Assembly: GCF_000372725.1 (NCBI RefSeq)
Contig: NW_005196756.1
Span: 1,162,229 to 1,226,228, forward strand
Reading direction: 5' to 3'
DNA length: 64,000 nt
Source: Emiliania huxleyi CCMP1516
Lineage: Eukaryota; Haptophyta; Isochrysidales; Noelaerhabdaceae
The first letter of the stretch is position 1; each line of letters opens with the position of its first letter. Shown one piece after another: positions 11,743-20,996 of the stretch. Under the pieces are notes generated by a model that worked only from the letters and a program-made list of their open reading frames with translations, made no database searches and was not told where the DNA came from. A program made the translations under genes and the position numbers.

Positions 11743-13885
11743 TGCTGCTGCTGCTGCTGCTGGCTGCTGCTGCTGCTGCTGCTGCTGCGCACGCGCCGTT
11801 GCTGTCTGCCGCACCTTCCTGACGCTCCACGCTGGCGCGACCCATCGATCTCGGCGGTCTCTCGGCGGTCTCTCGGTGACACATCTCGGGGGGGCCGGCC
11901 GCCTCCTCGGCTGCCGTGGGAGCGAGCCTCCACCACGACGCGCGCGAGCCGCGCCGCCGCCGCGGCGGGGGGCTGTCCATGTCGAAGAGACGCGAAGCGG
12001 TGCCTCTGGCCGGCTCGCTCCGGCAGCGCGCAAGCCCGACGCGGAAGAAAGCCGACGTGTCGCGGCCGGGCGCGGGGTGGACTGCGGCGTGCCTGCAGCG
12101 TGAAGACGCCACCATCGGGGCGGGAGTGCGGCTTTGGAGTCTTCGGCGCACCGCATGAGTACACGGGCTACGAGTGCAAGGAGCACGGCCAATCACGGCG
12201 GAATACCGCCGAAGACGTGTCCCCTCGTTGGGCGTACATGAACACGTGTTCCGCTTCTACGGGCGGCGTGCAGCTGGAGTGGCGCGTCTTGCGCGCTGTA
12301 CTTGAGTGCGTTGGACATGCCCTCGTCGATCAGCAGCTGGAGCAGCGCCGTGTCGACCCGCACCTCGAGGTCCGACCCCTGTGCGAGAGATCGCCGAGAG
12401 ATAGCCGAGAGATCGCCGAGATGCCGCCGAGATGCCGCCGAGATGCCGCCGAGATGCCGCCGAGATGCCGCCGAGATTGTGCTCCACATCGCACCGGGTG
12501 GTCGACCGTCAGCCGGGCGCGGCCTCCTGTCGCCTGGCGCAGCGTCGAGCGCAGGTTTGCCTGCCGCAGCGCCGGGGTGTATATGCGCGCCTCGATCTGC
12601 AGCAGCATCTCACGGCGCGACGTCCACGCCACGCTCTGCTCTAGCAGCAGATCGATCGATGAGAGCCGCTGCACCTGCGGGTTGTGAATACGCCGACATG
12701 AGGGCGGGAGTACGGTATTGTGGAGAGAGCACCGCGTGAATACGAGGGGTGCGAATACAGTGACTACAGCGGAATACGGCCGAATACGGCTGAATACGTG
12801 CCCTCTCGAGCGCTAGTTGGGGCACATGAGCACGTATTCTTCTTCTATGCCGCCGCGCCACCACGGACGGAGGCAGGCCCGTCCCCGTCGCCCGTCGCAG
12901 CGAGTCAATCTCGGCGCGTGCCTCGGCAGACTTGTTCTTGAGGAGGTGGTTGAGCTTGGAGTCGGCGGCGACCTGCTGCCCCATCGACACGAGAAGCGAC
13001 GCCTGCCACAGATGCCCTCTCCGCAGCACCGCCTCAAACACGTGTGCGATCGCCGCGCCGGCCGCGAGGAGCAGCGCCACCGCCGCCGCCTCGTCAGGCC
13101 CACGCAACAGCGGCGACGCCAGCGGCGCACACGCGCCGACGAGGGCACGCACTGCGTCGCGGGCCATGGCGCCGCCGGGCGCCGGTGCGGCTTCGGCGAG
13201 GGGGCTCAGCAGGGGCGCCTGTCCATCAAGGTTGGCGCAAGCGTTAGCGGCGCCTCCCCTGGTGGTGGGGCTGGCGCGTGGTGCCGGCGCGCACCGCCAG
13301 TCCCGCAAACGAGACAAAGAGACAGAGCAGGCGGATGGACACCCCGGGAAAGTGGAGCTGGATAAGTAGCGGTTGCAGCAGCGCAGCAGCGCCAAGCGCA
13401 AACAAGGCTGTGTGGCCGCGCAGACCGCCCGCCGCCTCGCCGCCGTCCGGCATCGGCAACGCGCTCGACTCGGCCCACGCGGGCAGCAGGGCGAGGGAGA
13501 CGAGCGCACCGATGACCCAAGCAACGCGTGCGTTTCTCTTGGCGTCGTGGAGGTGGGCGCCCACCCGGAGAGCCAGGTATGTCGTAGCCGCTGCGCACCG
13601 CACGAGGGCCAGGTGCCTCGGGAACGGCTGCCCCGTCTCGTTCGCCTCGAGCGCTCTCAGGCCAACATGAAGCAAGGCGTGCGTGACCGCGGCGCCGAGG
13701 TGCAGGCCGAGGAGAGCGCGGAACGAATGTTCGACAAACGTCGCCTCGAGCTCCGCGGAGGAGAAGCGCAGCCGCAGGTGGTCTAGCTTCACCGATCGAG
13801 CCGACGATGCCTCCGCCGCGGCGTCGGAGGAGGACGCGGCCCTCTGGGATGGGGCGCTCAGCCGCTCGGCCAGATCCGCCGACAT
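9372..13885 (-). CDS. Membrane-bound hybrid histidine kinase with C-terminal receiver domain
   Basis: Two-component sensor kinase. The N-terminal exon (13885 to about 13260) begins MSADLAERLSAPSQRA and has four or five membrane segments. Next comes ADSKLNHLLKNKSAEA (about 12920), whose His is the probable phosphoacceptor. The ATPase domain follows in separate exons: the N box IDEGMSNALKYS (about 12310), then KLTNNNQPGVPALTPDQC (about 11560), then the G2 box STGIGLHSVLQGAKAGGGRAW (about 10980) and TTFHFALP. A long Ser/Pro-rich linker leads to a receiver domain: VVVLDNNVPHSG (phospho-Asp, about 9830), GGVIVIFSGT (about 9580) and DLVISKDG (conserved Lys, about 9440). The stop is at 9374-9372. 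At least six introns are required; the acceptor before the G2-box exon (CCCCTCAG, about 11035) is clear. Whether the CAG-repeat stretch at 11641-11790 is coding is uncertain. Confidence 0.85.
11641..11792. repeat. (CTG/CAG)n repeat inside the histidine kinase gene
   Basis: Interrupted CTG triplet array (CAG on the gene strand). In the frame of the adjacent ATPase exon it reads as poly-Gln with poly-Ser and poly-Ala runs. It lies between the N box and the KLTNNNQ segment, a position that is a loop in histidine kinases, or it may be part of an intron. Confidence 0.9.
12385..12480. repeat. 12-bp tandem repeat GCCGCCGAGATG
   Basis: Five to six near-perfect copies of GCCGCCGAGATG (12418-12476), preceded by degenerate CGAGAGAT units. 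It lies between the exon with the putative linker helix and the N-box exon of the histidine kinase, so it is intronic. On the gene strand the unit is ATCTCGGCGGC. Confidence 0.9.
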
Positions 13886-13950
13886 TGTCGCTGCGTGCGA
13901 GCGCGGCGAGGTTGTGCGGTTGTCTGCGCGTTAGATCCCCAAAGAATAAG

Positions 13951-14755
13951 GGCTAACCTCGAAATCTGCACCTTGGATGGCTGCGCTCCCTGTTTCGCAG
14001 CCATCCGTGCTAAGGATGGCTGGCACGCCTAGATCTCAGCCATGCACTCCTACCGGATGGCTGAGAACTAGGCATGCCAGCCATCCTTAATTCACATGGT
14101 TGCAATTAAAGCATCCTGGCCACTCCGCCTCCCAGCATGCGCCATTCTGGCTGCGTTCCCGTCAGCGCAGCCATCCTCCGGCCGATGGCTGCGATGGCTG
14201 TGTCCCAGCCATCCGCCCGGCCGCATGATGGCTGTCATACAGCCGTCGCAGCCATTTGGCCGGAGGATGGCTGTCGCGAATTCGACCCAGCCTTCTCGCC
14301 GGCGCCCCCGACACGAGCGCAGGTGGCTCCACTCACGCTGCGCGAGCCACCACACCCTTGTTCTGGATGGCTGGCGTCGTTATCTCTCAGCCAGCCTCTG
14401 AGTCGCTTGTGGTCAGGATCTAGTAAGCTCGGCCATCGTCCGGCCGATGGCTGCGACGGCTGTATGACAGCCATCATGCGGCCGGGCGGAGATGGCCGGG
14501 ACACAGCCATCGCAGCCATCGGCCGGAGGATGGCTGTACTTGGCTGGAAGGCAGCCAAAATGGCGCGTGCTGGGAGGGCGGAGTGGCCAGGATGCTTTAA
14601 TTGCAACCATGTGAATTAAGGATGGCTGGCATGCCTAGTTCTCAGCCATCCGGTAGGAGTGCATGGCTGAGATCTAGGCGTGCCAGCCATCCTTAGCACG
14701 GATGGCTGCGAAACAGGGAGCGCAGCCATCCAAGGTGCAAATTTCGAGGTTAGCC
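13951..14755. mobile_element. Foldback DNA transposon, Mutator-like, 805 bp with 9-bp target duplication
   Basis: Begins GGCTAACCTCGAAAT and ends ATTTCGAGGTTAGCC. The two arms are nearly identical inverted repeats of over 300 bases. The target duplication AAGAATAAG is perfect at 13942-13950 and 14756-14764. Both arms carry many GGATGGCTG/CAGCCATCC units, which look like clustered transposase-binding or subterminal motifs. There is no coding capacity. The 9-bp duplication and very long terminal inverted repeats suggest a non-autonomous Mutator-like element. It lies 65 bases upstream of the histidine kinase start codon. Confidence 0.92.
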
Positions 14756-14764
14756 AAGAATAAG

Positions 14765-15135
14765 GCACTACCTCAGCGGAGCTGGGAAGAGGACCGCCGC
14801 AAGCGGCGTGGCGTGGGGCGGTTGAGCATCCCTCCGGGGGCCCCTCTGCGCCGGGGAGGCGTTGTTGGAGGCTAGGACGCAAGCGTCCGTCGCCCTTTTC
14901 AAACTCGGGGCCCACTCCGCTACGTACGCTCCGACCCGACTTTGGAGGGCCTAAAAGTTTAAGGTGTTGCTGCGCAAAAGGGGTCGGACACAGGGCGCAG
15001 CTCATGCTAAGAGCTAGAAGGGGAGCTAGAGAGAACGACTACCCTGTCCCGTTATTGCGTACACCAACACCACAAAAGCTCTCTCCTGTCCTCACTCAGA
15101 GCACAGAGGGGGGTCACAACTACCGAGTCTCTCGA
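14765..15135. other. Intergenic stretch, no gene seen
   Basis: GC-rich sequence with no recognisable protein in any frame, between the foldback element and the helicase fragment. Confidence 0.4.
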
Positions 15136-15330
15136 CTAGCTGCCACGTTGCCGACGGCGAGAGCGGATCTCCTCCTGCTCCGCAAGGAGGGTGGCCAAGG
15201 CTAAAGTCTTGCCGGAGCCGCCGGGCGCGTTGACGACTTGGAGAAGGTCGCCCTTGCACTTGTACTTGTAGAGATGCTCGAGGGGGTGCTTTGTGGGGCG
15301 GTGCGCAGCCAGCGCAGGCCAGCAGTGAGG
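15136..15330 (-). pseudogene. DNA helicase fragment with Walker A motif
   Basis: The minus frame gives TKHPLEHLYKYKCKGDLLQ and then VVNAPGGSGKTLALATLLAE, a motif I (Walker A, GGSGKT) of superfamily 1 helicases such as Pif1. It stops after RSRRRQRGS at 15138-15136. Only this segment is present; motifs II-VI are absent, and upstream the similarity passes into another frame and into LINE-related repeat sequence. It is probably a remnant of a larger mobile element or gene. Confidence 0.6.
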
Positions 15331-15514
15331 GGAGGCGCACCCTCACCACTCTCCTCGGTTGCAGAGCTCGTTGGAGGCTGCGCGGGCACGACGGGAGGGT
15401 CGCGACAGCAGTCCTCGGGCGAGCCGACGCGCATGTCCAACCAGCGCTGGGAATCGTTGTGACGGCAGACGCCGGCTGCCTCTCCAACCGCTTCTGCAGC
15501 GTCCTTCTTTGCCC

Positions 15515-15822
15515 CGTGCATGGGCTCGATCCGATTCCGCAGCGTGTCGTCCCCAGCGGCGGTGCTGCGCGGGAGGCGGCCGCGGGCACGCTGGGCTCGA
15601 TCAGCTTTCCCTAGCACGGATTTGGCGGACGTTCTCGGCTTCAATTTTACGAATGTCTTGGCACCAGCTGAAGGCTTGCGTCCCACATCACGCAGTTCGT
15701 GCACGGTATTCGGATTTTGCTATTTGTTCGTGTGGGGGTATATTGCAGATTTGTCAATGGTACCGCGTCTGCGACGCGGGCGCCTTGCGGGCAGAGCCCT
15801 AGTGCTCGCGGCTCTAAAGTTT
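15515..15822 (+). mobile_element. LINE 3'-end copy
   Basis: Contains the same 3' module as the reverse transcriptase element at 6830-7712 (GCACGGTATTCGGATTTTG..., then AATGGTACCGCGTC, CGGGCGCCTTGCGGGCAGAG). It shares a further upstream block (ATGGGCTCGATCCGATTCCG onward) with the copy at 34612-34790. A minus-strand frame in this block (ADRAQRARGRLPRSTAA) recurs at 34.6 kb because the DNA is repeated, not because it is a gene. Confidence 0.7.
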
Positions 15823-15829
15823 GGATTCA

Positions 15830-16650
15830 CTTTCGGCGGGCGGGAGGTCTCCACAGTGAAACTTCAGGCCCTAAACTTTATCGATACCGAATTCGCCAGA
15901 GTCCAGACCTACCTCCCAGATCCGCGCCGCGGACCTCCGATCGCCGCAGGCGGTCACATGACTCGGAGGCAGTGAGTAAACTTGGTTGTAGACGTCTCAG
16001 TATTTAAGTCAGTTCTCACCGAATTCGGCATTAGCTGTAGTTGGTCGTAGTTGTGCGCCTCTGCAGCCGTGCAGCGCCGACGCCCACTTGGACGGGGTGG
16101 GGTGCCACAAGTCCCACCCTAGGGGTCAGCGCCTTCGAGCCCCCACCCTCGCCGTCAGGTGGGTTGACTAGAACGGTCTTGCTGTTGTGCTCGAACGCTG
16201 TTGTATTCTTGTCAATGTGCCGAGTTATCTTGCTGTCGGTAACCTTCTTTGCCATATATATGGTAACTGCTTTACTGAGAACTAGCTAGTATCTAAGAGT
16301 ATGCACATAAGCATCAAGCCATACACACCACAAGGTGAACTTACTATGCTTGACGCTATTACTTGAGCTAATTCTTGGGCATATACTTCAGAAGTCGTCA
16401 CATTAGGTTGAACAGAAACATTATAATTCTTACACGTAGGTCTGCTTGACACTACCAATATCCCAACAAGTATGTTCAGTGTTACTGCTTGTCCTCTAAG
16501 TTATTCCTCTATCGACAGGTATTGGAGGCTGTCGCAGAAGTGCTTTTCCCTGTTCTTGTGTGTGTGTCCTGGTGATGTGTCTCTCTCAACTCTACCTCAT
16601 GTGGGTTTCGCGACGCCCTTTTATACCCCCATCTTTTGCGACGCCGGCCG
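15830..16650. other. AT-richer stretch, no gene seen
   Basis: Between about 16270 and 16520 the sequence is noticeably poorer in GC than the rest of the window. No frame was recognised. It may be an old insertion. Confidence 0.35.
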
Positions 16651-16651
16651 A

Positions 16652-16709
16652 AGCGGCGTCGCATAAGTGGCGTCGCATAAGTGGCGTCGCATAAGTGGCG
16701 TCGCATAAG
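16652..16709. repeat. Short tandem repeat GGCGTCGCATAAGT
   Basis: Four copies of the 14-base unit directly upstream of the ORF starting at 16722; the last copy ends in GCATAAGG. It may be part of that gene's promoter or 5' leader. Confidence 0.85.
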
Positions 16710-16721
16710 GGCAGTATTGGC

Positions 16722-17901
16722 ATGCCCAAGGCGAAGAAGAAGCGTGTTGCCTTCGATAGCGATGTCCAGGAGGCGCGTATGGTCATGGAGGATTATTTAT
16801 TAGCAGCAGCAAGCAAACCGAAAGTAAGAATTCGTCTGCTGTCGAGCAGCGTGCGGCGGCACCAGTCGGGAAAAAAATCAGGCAGCCTCAGGGAGTGCCA
16901 CTGCCACCACCCAGGCCGCGGGAGCCGAACGGCTGCGCCGAGGACAGCTCCCTCAGTGTGCTCCGCGGCCCACCAGTGTGACCTCCTCGACGGGCGTTGG
17001 CAACGCCTCGAGTGGGGCGGCACGCCCGCCTCCGTTGGCCACTCCTACGCCTTCGGCAACACCGAAGAGAAGGCCCGCCGCCTAAACATGGGCTGCAAGG
17101 CGCGCGGGCAGCCCGGCCAACCCTTCTCCCACAAGACCGGCCACGGCTACGTCAAGGCGCATCGCGGTTTCTACCACGACGCGATCTTTGTCAAGCGCAA
17201 CAACTTCAACCTGCTGCTCCACGAGACGTTCGGCGGCGGCTTCTCGCCCACCGCCGCGGTTCTCAAGCTGCGCCGCCTCGCGCGCAAAGTCGCGCGCGGC
17301 AGCGTCGACCGCACGGCCTACTCGCCCAACTACAGTCTGTTGCGGGCATTAAGAAAAGAGGATCCCGCGGCACGCCGCCGTTTCTAAGCCTTTCCACCCA
17401 CCCCACCCACCCCACGCCGTGGTTACTTAGCTTCGGCCGGCACCCCAGGTCAGCCGGGATCTAGGATTTTTAGGTAAAATGACAATAAGGAAGCGCTGGA
17501 CCGATGCGCCAGTCAGCAGTCTTGGGATGACAGGAAGACGCACACACCTCCATCACACCGCCCAGAACATCGCAGACTTGGGCAAAATGACAAGTGTGCG
17601 CGCCGCAGGCGAAGAGAAAATTTGAGCGGGGCTCCTGTTCACACTCGTGTGTGTGGGCCCTTTCTTGGGGCCGCGCCTGGGGCGGCGCGCTGTGGTTTCT
17701 TAGATTTTTGCGGAAATCGCTGGGTAGGGTTTCTTAATGCCCTGTTTTCTTAATGCCCGCAACAGACTGTACTCGCTCTCTTTAATGTCCCACCATGCAG
17801 AGCGCATCTCTCTCTCTATTGTGCGAGGCGTGAACCGCGCCATTCGCTCTCACCTGGCAACCGCCTGTCTGCACGTCTCGCGCGCGCGTGAACCACCATA
17901 A
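16722..17901 (+). pseudogene. Unknown protein, split by a MITE insertion
   Basis: Starts MPKAKKKRVAFDSDVQEARM. A second conserved-looking region holds HKTGHGYVKAHRGFYHDAI, FVKRNNFNLLLHETFGGGFSP and LRRLARKVARGSVDRTAYS. The frame is then cut by a 439-bp MITE (17332-17770) and runs to an unrelated stop at 17385-17387. The DNA to the right of the insertion continues in the same frame once the element and one ACT duplication are ignored, with SLMSHHAERISL, and ends at TAA 17899-17901. The FETFGG/DRTxY/HH combination resembles an expanded family I recall from algal mobile or virus-like genes, but I cannot name it. The segment 16850-16990 may contain a frameshift. Confidence 0.65.
17332..17770. mobile_element. 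439-bp MITE with 25-bp TIRs and 3-bp target duplication
   Basis: The left end ACAGTCTGTTGCGGGCAT... is the perfect inverse of the right end ...ATGCCCGCAACAGACTGT over 25 bases. The trinucleotide ACT flanks both ends (17329-17331 and 17771-17773). There is no coding capacity. A second partial inverted copy of the TTTCTTAATGCC motif lies just inside the right end (17729-17743). It interrupts the ORF at 16722-17901. Confidence 0.9.
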
Positions 17902-18188
17902 ACTACAGTCTGCAGGGGCTCCAGGCCCCAAATGACGTGTGAGTGTTAGAGTTGTTTGGTATTGTTAAAAATCTGTCTCTCCCAGTGAGCAGTGTGCGCC
18001 GCGGCGCCGTCCATCCAGCCACTTTGGCGGCCAGCCACCGGACGAGTTCTTCGACTCTGAAGGACAGAGAGGTACCGTCTGAAAGGTGTTTTCATGCTCT
18101 ATTGACTGGCGCAAAATGCAAAATGTTTTCACGGCGTGATTCACAGCCTTGTTATTGAGAAGAACACCGATTCACACGAAGCGGGTAA

Positions 18189-19007
18189 ATGCAAACCGAG
18201 CTCGCGGCGTTGTTGTGCACCACAAACGACTCCCTGGTGCATAGCCTCCTCTCTGCCCCCGACTGCGGAGTGGCCGGCTGCGGGGTGTCCGTCCCTGTCG
18301 AAGGTCGCACTGCTCCACGCAACGAGCCCCTGCGCGAGCGGCTGCGCCTGGCGGTTGACGCGGCGTTGCCGACCAGATGTCCGAGCGGCGGCGAGCCCGT
18401 CTGCTCGCGCAGCGCGCGCGAGCGCAAGCTGCACGAGTTCGAGGCCGCAGCGGGCGCAGAGCTGCGATCGGCAAGGGCGGCGCTGCAGGCGGCGCAGCAG
18501 GCGGCGAGGCACGAGGCGGCGGCGCCCGGCGAGGCGGCGGCGCAGCCGTCCTTGAAGCGGGTCCGCAAGGACCGGGATCGGGCGGCTGAGGCGGAGCGCC
18601 TCGAGCGCGAGCGGCAGCCGCCCCTGCCCCGCGTCGAGGTGGCGCTGCAAACAGAGGGGCTTCCATCGTGGTACGAGGCGACGGTGGTCGGGCGGGCGGA
18701 GGGTCGTTGCAAGGTGCAGCTGCTGCTCCGAGACAAGGACGATGCGCTCATCATCGAGGGGCGAGATCGGGAGGAGTGGGTCGACGATGCGAGCGTTCGA
18801 CCCTTACCCCCGCGTGACGAGCAATGGATGCCCAAGCCAGGGGAGCTGTGCGAGTTCCTCTACTTGGATGGCTGGTGGCCCGTCAAGGTGAAGCGGTCGC
18901 ACACGACCAAGAGTGAGGGAGAGAAGTGGGAGGTGGTTTACGAGGCGCACAACGCGAAGCATCGCGCGACTCGCGATAAGCTGCGGCCTCTGCGGCCCTC
19001 TCCATGA
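18189..19007 (+). CDS. Tudor/Agenet-like domain protein, 272 residues
   Basis: Single open frame. The N-terminal half is Ala/Arg-rich and helical (FEAAAGAELRSARAALQAAQ). The C-terminal half has two SH3-like Tudor/Agenet units: LPSWYEATVVGRAEGRCKVQ with EEWVDDASVRPL, then GELCEFLYLDGWWPVKVKRS with KWEVVYEAHN and TRDKLRPL. Such domains usually bind methylated histone tails or other peptides, so a chromatin role is plausible but inferred. The ORF at 42877 has a similar WYxATVMAR unit. A 25-base sequence 30 bases upstream of this start (18140-18164) recurs just after that ORF. Confidence 0.65.
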   Translation: MQTELAALLCTTNDSLVHSLLSAPDCGVAGCGVSVPVEGRTAPRNEPLRERLRLAVDAALPTRCPSGGEPVCSRSARERKLHEFEAAAGAELRSARAALQAAQQAARHEAAAPGEAAAQPSLKRVRKDRDRAAEAERLERERQPPLPRVEVALQTEGLPSWYEATVVGRAEGRCKVQLLLRDKDDALIIEGRDREEWVDDASVRPLPPRDEQWMPKPGELCEFLYLDGWWPVKVKRSHTTKSEGEKWEVVYEAHNAKHRATRDKLRPLRPSP

Positions 19008-19665
19008 AAAACAGATGAGACATCAAGAGAGAAGGCGCCGTGCGTCTTTTGGGGTCCCAAGACTTCATCATGACCTGAGACCTCGTTATGGGTAATGAAG
19101 ATGCGCCTTGAGTGCTCGACGTACAATAATGTTGTAGTCTCTCGCTGCGACCAAGTTGCACGGAAGCCGAAACACACACGTCTCCACCTTCTGACGAGGC
19201 TCGAGGCGGTGGGGGTGGCCCCGCGGTGCGGCGGTGCTCCCGAGAGCGCCCTGGTGCTGGAGCCTGGAGCAGGGCACGGCTGGGGCGTGGGGGTGCGTGT
19301 GCGTGGTGCGTGCAGCGCGTCTGTTGCACACCCGCACGTACTCGCCACTGCCACTCCCAGTCCCTGACCCTGTGCAGTTGTCTGTGCAGAGCGCGCGCCG
19401 CGCGCTCTCCAGCTCCTAGCGAGCGTCAACGGAGGGAGACGACTTCACGATCACGTGGCTTGGACCACAGTGCTTTTGTAGCGCGCCTCCGTGGATCGCA
19501 AAGATCGCAACTTTGGCGGCTTGTAGCGCGGGTGGAAGCAACGCTCGGCCGTTTGCGTCTGGCCAGGTAGGACTCCGCCTGTGTTATGCGCCTATTCGTG
19601 GGGTGGAAAGGATGTGGCATGCGCATGTGCCGGCGGCTAGGGATGCACATGCACGAATGCGCGCG
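19008..19665. other. Intergenic stretch, no gene seen
   Basis: No frame resembles a known protein. The sequence lies between the 3' end of the Tudor-like gene and the 3' end of a convergent minus-strand gene. Confidence 0.4.
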
Positions 19666-20492
19666 TCAACTGTCGTGTGGCAGGTCGCCCCCTTTGAGAG
19701 GCAGGTCTGCGTAGCGGCGTCCACATCTGCAAGGCCCCAGCACTGCCTGTTCACATGACCGGCGTGAATAGACGCGCTTTACGCCCGCCAGGAACGCGCA
19801 ACCGCCCCAGCTCACTCACCCGGAGTGGCGGAGCTTGTTGAACGCGTGCAGCGGCTCGCCGAACCCGCGCAGCACCGCCGACTGCAGGCCGTGACGCTCA
19901 AAGGCGGCCTTCAGCTGGCTTTCGTAGTCGTTCCGCTGCGGGAAGAAGGCCGCGTCGAAGCGCGCCATCACCTTTGCCAGTGCGCGGGGCTGGCCCAGGT
20001 AGAGGCCGTCGGTGTACCCTCCCGCATCCCAGTTCGCCGTCCGCAGCACCAGCGAGGACGAATTGGCGGCAAGATCAATGTCCGCCTGCGCCACCGGCCC
20101 CGGGATGTAGATGTCTAGCATTATCGCGAGTGCCACGGTATAGTTGGCACCGTGGGCCTTGAGAAAGCGCGACACGCGGCTCTCCATATAGAGCTGCCGC
20201 ATCGCCCGCTGCCATTGTTCCTAAGCGGCCGGCTCGTCGTCGCCGGCGCCCCTCGCGCGCTCGAGGAGGCGCTTAAGGGAAAGGGGGGGGGGGGGGTGCC
20301 ACCCGGCCTGTTTATTCGCGTGCGAACCCTGCGGCAAATTGCGGCAGCGAAATGGACCTCGAAGACGCGTTCACGACGCCCCACCGCGGGGCGGGCCGCG
20401 GCGTGGTGCGCGCGGTTCCGCCTTCCGCGACGCCAAGGTCCTCGACTAGGCGACTTTGACGGCGTTGCGGGCGACCTCGGCGACGCTGCCAA
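19666..20492 (-). CDS. Unknown protein, possibly glycosyltransferase-related
   Basis: The main exon, 20220-19820, reads EQWQRAMRQLYMESRVSRF and continues through LDIYIPGPVAQADIDLAANS, WDAGGYTDGLYLGQPRALAK and YESQLKAAFERHG. The GGYTDGLYLG segment resembles loops of glycosyltransferase-like proteins, but no DxD motif was found. A good GTGAGT donor ends the exon at 19820. A phase-compatible last exon, 19726-19666, adds CGRRYADLPLKGGDLPHDS and a stop. An upstream exon ending ICRR near 20340, with an ATG at 20492, fits in phase but has no independent support. Confidence 0.55.
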
Positions 20493-20543
20493 CGCCGACG
20501 CGGCCGCGGCGGATGAAAATAACTAATAAGAACGGAGTTACTA

Positions 20544-20996
20544 GGGTTGTCAAACGTTAACTTTGGGCCTAACAGTTGCACTATTGTTGGCTGAAATCCT
20601 CAACGTTGTTCAAGTGTTCTACCCAGCCCAAGCTGTTACTGTTTGTTACTGTTGTTACTGTTGTTCAGTGGTCAGCAAGCAGAAAATGCCGAAAACCCCG
20701 GGAAAACTCGGCTCCGGACACCGGAGGAGCTTGTGAATTTTCTGTGATTTTTTTGTGCTAATAGCACTTGTGGGAGTGGTAAACGTAAACCCCGAAAATA
20801 CCTGAGTTTTCCCGGGTATTTTCGGGTATTACCCGCACTGGACGCTGGAGATCGTCGTGGGTCACTGCCAGGCCTTCCTTATTGTTGTTCAGCCGGCCTA
20901 ACGTTAGCTACTGTTGTTGGGGAGCCCCACTGTTGTTCTGTTGTTACGTACTGTTAACACTAGCAACACTGTTCAGCTCTTAACGTTTGACAACCC
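20544..20996. mobile_element. MITE, 453 bp, with TA target duplication
   Basis: TIRs GGGTTGTCAAACGTTAA and TTAACGTTTGACAACCC, flanked by TA on both sides (20542-20543 and 20997-20998). Internal sequence is AT-richer than the surroundings, with CCCGGGTATTTTCGGGTATTAC and several TTGTTACTGTTGTT runs. No coding sequence. The TA duplication would fit a Tc1/mariner-type mobiliser. A half copy lies at 164-365. Confidence 0.88.

Noticed and set aside
17899-17912. AAACTACAGTCTG as target duplication of a longer insertion (17329-17911)
   Set aside because: The perfect 25-bp TIRs and the 3-bp ACT duplication define the element ends at 17332 and 17770, and the host frame is continuous across that site. 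The distant AACTACAGTCTG match is taken as coincidence.
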